In this document: in pieces, positions 51,112 through 64,000 of the stretch
Layout of the letters: each line of letters starts with the position of its first letter
Position numbering within the stretch: the first letter of the stretch is position 1
Origin: Amorphochlora amoebiformis
Taxonomy: Eukaryota > Cercozoa > Chlorarachniophyceae
DNA: 64,000 nt
Direction of reading: 5' to 3'
Assembly: GCA_054601695.1 (NCBI GenBank)
Contig: BAAHQB010000165.1
Span: forward strand, 248,001 to 312,000
Notes under the pieces: model-generated
Database searches by the model: none
What the model was told of the DNA's origin: nothing
What the model saw: the letters and a program-made list of their open reading frames with translations, nothing else
Position numbers and translations under genes: made by a program

Positions 51112-52080
51112 AGCCACCCAACCACAAACGACTCTTAGGTATGACGATACAAGATATACATATATGTAAATACAAATATATACATATATATGTATAGACA
51201 TACATATATGTAAATATATATCACAAGTTACCTTATATTAAACGACTTTAGGTATGACGATACAAGATATACATATATATAAATACAAATATACGCATAT
51301 GTATGTTTAGATATACATATATATAAATATATATTATAAGTTACCTTATCACAAACGACTTTAGGTATGACGATACAAGATATACATATATATAAATACA
51401 AATATACACATATGTATGTTTAGATATACATATATATGAATATATATTATAAGTTACCTTATCACAAACGACTTTAGGTATGACGATACAAGATATACAA
51501 TATATATAAATACAAATATACGCATATGTATGTTTAGATATACATATATGTAAATATATATTATAAGTTACCTTATCACAAACGACTTTAGGTATGACGA
51601 TACAAGATATACATATATATAAATACAAATATACGCATATGTATGTTTAGATATACATATATGTAAATATATATTATAAGTTACCTTATCACAAACGACT
51701 TTAGGTATGACGATACAAGATATACAATATATATAAATACAAATATACGCATATGTATGTTTAGATATACATATATGTAAATATATACTATAAGTTACCT
51801 TATCACAAACGACTTTAGGTATGACGATACAAGATATACATATGTGCTAATACAAATATACGCATATGTATATTTAGATATACATATATGTAAATATATA
51901 TTATAAGTTACCTCATCAAAACGACTTTAGGTATGACGATACAAGATATACATATATATATATATATAAATACAAATATACGCATATGTATGTTTAGATA
52001 TACATATATGTAAATATATATTATAAGTTACCTTATGTTTAGATATACATATATGTAAATATATATTATAAGTTACCTTA
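50400..52080 (-). repeat. Array of ~15 units, the right part a regular 113-bp minisatellite
   Basis: From 51225 to 52075 units start at 51225, 51338, 51451, 51565, 51678, 51792 and 51905, then truncated at 52025 and 52070. Further left, units at about 50401, 50590, 50693, 50771, 50937 and 51114 have the same core with variable TA spacers. Core (minus sense): TATCGTCATACCTAAAGTCG then TTTGTGATAAG then GTAACT. The final GT is kept in all units I checked while neighbouring bases vary (GTAACT, GTGAAC, GTGACT, GTACCT, GTAAAT, GTGGCT). Confidence 0.85.
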
Positions 52081-52108
52081 TGACCATCGACTATATGTAT
52101 GACTATAT

Positions 52109-52164
<56 letters not shown>

Positions 52165-52184
52165 ATATGATTTGTCTATATTCT

Positions 52185-52222
52185 TAACCTTAACGCTAAC
52201 CCTAACCCTAACCTTAAACCTA
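52185..52222 (-). repeat. Short CCCTAA stretch
   Basis: Five or so CCCTAA-like units flanked by TA tract. Confidence 0.8.
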
Positions 52223-52389
52223 TCTGACCCATGTAACTACATTAATATATTTAGATATATATATATATATATATTAATATATATATATATACACATAGAT
52301 ATACACATATATATATATATATATGATATGTGAGGTAAATATGAATTAAATATATAAACGTGAAAATATCTACCTATACATATATATTT

Positions 52390-52547
52390 ATATCATTTAC
52401 CGAACCAATCTCCTAGAACATACCTTTTAAACAGCTTAATATATATATCATATACCGAAGCACTCTCCTAGAATATACGTCTAGAATATACATATTATGT
52501 ATATATCATGAACCCCTCTCCTAGAATATACGTATTAGACATCTTTA

Positions 52548-52583
<36 letters not shown>

Positions 52584-52640
52584 CATATTTCACATACCGA
52601 AGCACTCTCCTAGAACATACGTATTAGACAGCTTTCGGGG
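52390..52640 (-). repeat. Four copies of a 12-nt micro-exon-like unit, minus sense
   Basis: On the minus strand TATGTTCTAG or TATATTCTAG is followed by GAGAGTGCTTCG (one copy GAGATTGGTTCG) and then GTAAAT, GTATAT or GTATGT, at about 52395, 52453 and 52591. The copy at about 52508 has lost the donor. CTGTCTAATAC upstream is also repeated. The core is too short for a confident protein call. Confidence 0.65.
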
Positions 52641-52740
52641 CCAAGCTGCGGCCAGGTCAATGAACACCTATGCATACATTAATATTTATGTATATCAAAT
52701 ATATATATACAATGTATATATGTGTATGATATATATTTGA

Positions 52741-52816
<76 letters not shown>

Positions 52817-52894
52817 ATGAATAATAACATATCCTATATAATCATATGCATCAATTTTGCATTAATGAATAAATATTTAGTTAATAATTAATAC

Positions 52895-52980
<86 letters not shown>

Positions 52981-53035
52981 ATGTATATAGCATGCCCAGG
53001 CTTAAAGAAAATCACAATGTTCCCGTAATTTATAT

Positions 53036-53116
53036 TTTACGTTTATTTCATATGTACATAGTTGTATATACATATACATATACGTTTATATCATAAACAG
53101 ATTATATATTTATATA

Positions 53117-53157
<41 letters not shown>

Positions 53158-53234
53158 GCATATAAATATATAGGATATATTATTGTATAATATATATATA
53201 TATATATGTTTATATCATAAATATATTATATATT

Positions 53235-53285
<51 letters not shown>

Positions 53286-53350
53286 TATGCATATAAATAT
53301 ATAGGATATATTATTGTTTATATTTACGTTTATTTCATATGTACATAGTA
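53036..53350. repeat. Large imperfect direct duplication
   Basis: TACGTTTATTTCATATGTAC followed by ATAG occurs at 53037 and 53323. Between and around them GCATATAAATATATAGGATA followed by TATTATTG occurs at 53157 and 53289. The second copy runs into a (TAG)n tract (53345-53398). Confidence 0.8.
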
Positions 53351-53395
53351 ATAGTAGTAGTAGTAGTAGTAGTAGTAGCAGTAGTAGTAGTAGTA

Positions 53396-53445
<50 letters not shown>

Positions 53446-53480
53446 GTGTATATATGCATGAAAACGTGTATATATACATG

Positions 53481-53515
<35 letters not shown>

Positions 53516-53534
53516 AGTGTATATATTTATTTTA

Positions 53535-53615
<81 letters not shown>

Positions 53616-53629
53616 AGTTCCAGCAAAAC

Positions 53630-55060
<1,431 letters not shown>

Positions 55061-55464
55061 GACGTGGGGCCGGAGCGGATGAAGCCCGGATAGGCTCCTG
55101 ACAACCTTAGGCGGGAAGCTTCTCCGGAGATTCTCTGGTTGTCCCTCGGAGTTCTCCTTCCTTTCATAAATACCCGTTAGTACCCGGAAGCCAATCTCAA
55201 ACCGTCTTTGAGTTCTTCATTGGTCTTAGAGGGTTCCTCAAGAAACAGTTTTCACCATTAGAGGTCTTTTGAAGGAGTATTACAGGGTTTATAGTGAGCC
55301 GAAGAGTAAAAAGAAAAGGGAAAAGTCGGCTGTGGGAAAATATTTGTGCTTTCTGTGCGGCCAAGTCGGCGCTTTGACTTCGCCTGCAGAAACTACGCGC
55401 GCGATCCCCTCTGCCCCCCTTCTCCCGCCCAATTTGACCATCAAATTCAAATTATTCGCTTCCC
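55061..55464. promoter_or_regulatory. Putative bidirectional promoter region
   Basis: About 400 bp of GC-rich unique sequence, free of TA tract, between the start codons of two divergent genes. No single core element can be fixed. Open frames here overlap the two first exons and are not separately convincing. Confidence 0.45.
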
Positions 55465-63022
<7,558 letters not shown>

Positions 63023-63027
63023 ATGTA

Positions 63028-63065
<38 letters not shown>

Positions 63066-63604
63066 ATATATATTATATTTTTATGTTTATGTATATGTAC
63101 ATATATATATTCTGTGTAGAATACGTTTATGTATAGGTCATTTGCTATAACTCATAAGGTTACGGCATGTTAAAGGGTACATATTATTATCATACGCATG
63201 CCATGCTAGATTATCGGATATTAACCGCTTATTGCCGTACCGTATATTACAAGCTAGCTAATAGCATACGTATATACGGTAGTATCATGCATAGAATACG
63301 ATATATTTTATATGAAAGATTACATTTTCGGTAGCTAGATGAAATTATACGTATATTACAATATTGCCGATTATGTTGACATATCTCTTTCGGTATATGC
63401 CAGATATCAGATGACATTATGCATGCATACTACTGTGGGGTTTGTTGCGTATTGGGTGCATGTTAGGGTAGATGTTCGATATTATATAATATTACGCATA
63501 CTGGGGTTCGGATTGCTTCTTAGTAGATGCATGATATGGTGCGGCACTTGCTAACGATGATAAAAATGTATGTCTTTATATGGTTGTGATATTCAGGGTT
63601 ATAC

Positions 63605-63652
<48 letters not shown>

Positions 63653-63728
63653 GTGTATATAAATATGTGTGTATGTATATATTGTATAATATGTATGTAT
63701 GTATATGTACATGTGTATATATGTATGA

Positions 63729-63770
<42 letters not shown>

Positions 63771-63781
63771 GTATACATTAA

Positions 63782-63825
<44 letters not shown>

Positions 63826-63907
63826 GTTGTACAATACGTATACGTATACATATATAATGTACGATGTACATATGTAATGTACTATGTACATGTATATACA
63901 CACACAT

Positions 63908-63940
<33 letters not shown>

Positions 63941-64000
63941 ATATATATATGTATGCATATATATGAAAGATATATATATGTAATATATTATGCGTAGGAT
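63023..64000. other. Downstream of the ankyrin gene
   Basis: TA tract to 63120, then about 480 bp of ordinary sequence rich in TACGTA, GCATGC and CATAC words (63120-63600), then TA tract to the window end. No exon was identified. If the ankyrin gene uses the donor at 62989, a further exon could lie here. Confidence 0.4.

Noticed and set aside
53314-53459. Poly-Ser / poly-Leu open frames near 53.35 kb
   Set aside because: Product of the (TAG)n trinucleotide tract at 53345-53398.

Overview
This looks like nuclear DNA from a eukaryote with spliceosomal introns and a TTAGGG-type telomere repeat, probably a protist or alga; I cannot name the species. Most of the 64 kb is (TA)n tract, interrupted by interstitial telomere-like blocks in both orientations and by short islands of ordinary sequence. 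Nearly all long open frames made of I/Y, V/R, L/G or H/T are translated microsatellites, not genes.

When the islands are read as exons bounded by AG and GT, three multi-exon genes assemble in a consistent phase on the + strand. The first is a SMYD-like SET-domain methyltransferase (core exons 23143-28852). The second is an alpha/beta-hydrolase (31235-43013, one internal stretch missing). The third is an ankyrin-repeat protein with an N-terminal MGCS acylation-type motif (55465-63022). A minus-strand gene starts at 55060, divergent from the ankyrin gene across about 400 bp, and may continue through further exons as far as 44777. It encodes a membrane-anchored protein I cannot name.

Layout: 0.1-10.6 kb holds TA tracts, three TTAGGG blocks, a 146-bp satellite and several tandem arrays of exon-like units, mostly in minus sense. 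12.2-20 kb holds a nine-copy exon-like array, CCCTAA blocks (one built of a CCCTAAGCTAA variant), a head-to-head TTAGGG/CCCTAA junction and a second array. 22-28.9 kb is the SET gene; one of its introns carries a complete gag-only LTR retrotransposon in antisense. 31-43 kb is the hydrolase gene, whose introns contain telomere-like blocks. 43.0-43.9 kb is a second head-to-head telomeric junction between convergent genes. 44.8-55.1 kb carries minus-strand exons and four tandem arrays. 55.5-63 kb is the ankyrin gene.

The most unusual theme is structural. In at least ten places a short core with recognisable 3' and 5' splice sites is tandemly repeated, with (TA)n of variable length as spacer. (TA)n also abuts splice sites directly, so that TATAG supplies an acceptor and GTATAT a donor. 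The genome appears to amplify exon-plus-intron cassettes by TA-mediated slippage or recombination. The second notable item is the LTR element. Its PBS matches the anticodon arm of a tRNA-Met (copia type) and contains the gag start codon, and its full-length LTR carries a tRNA-like A-box/B-box pair.
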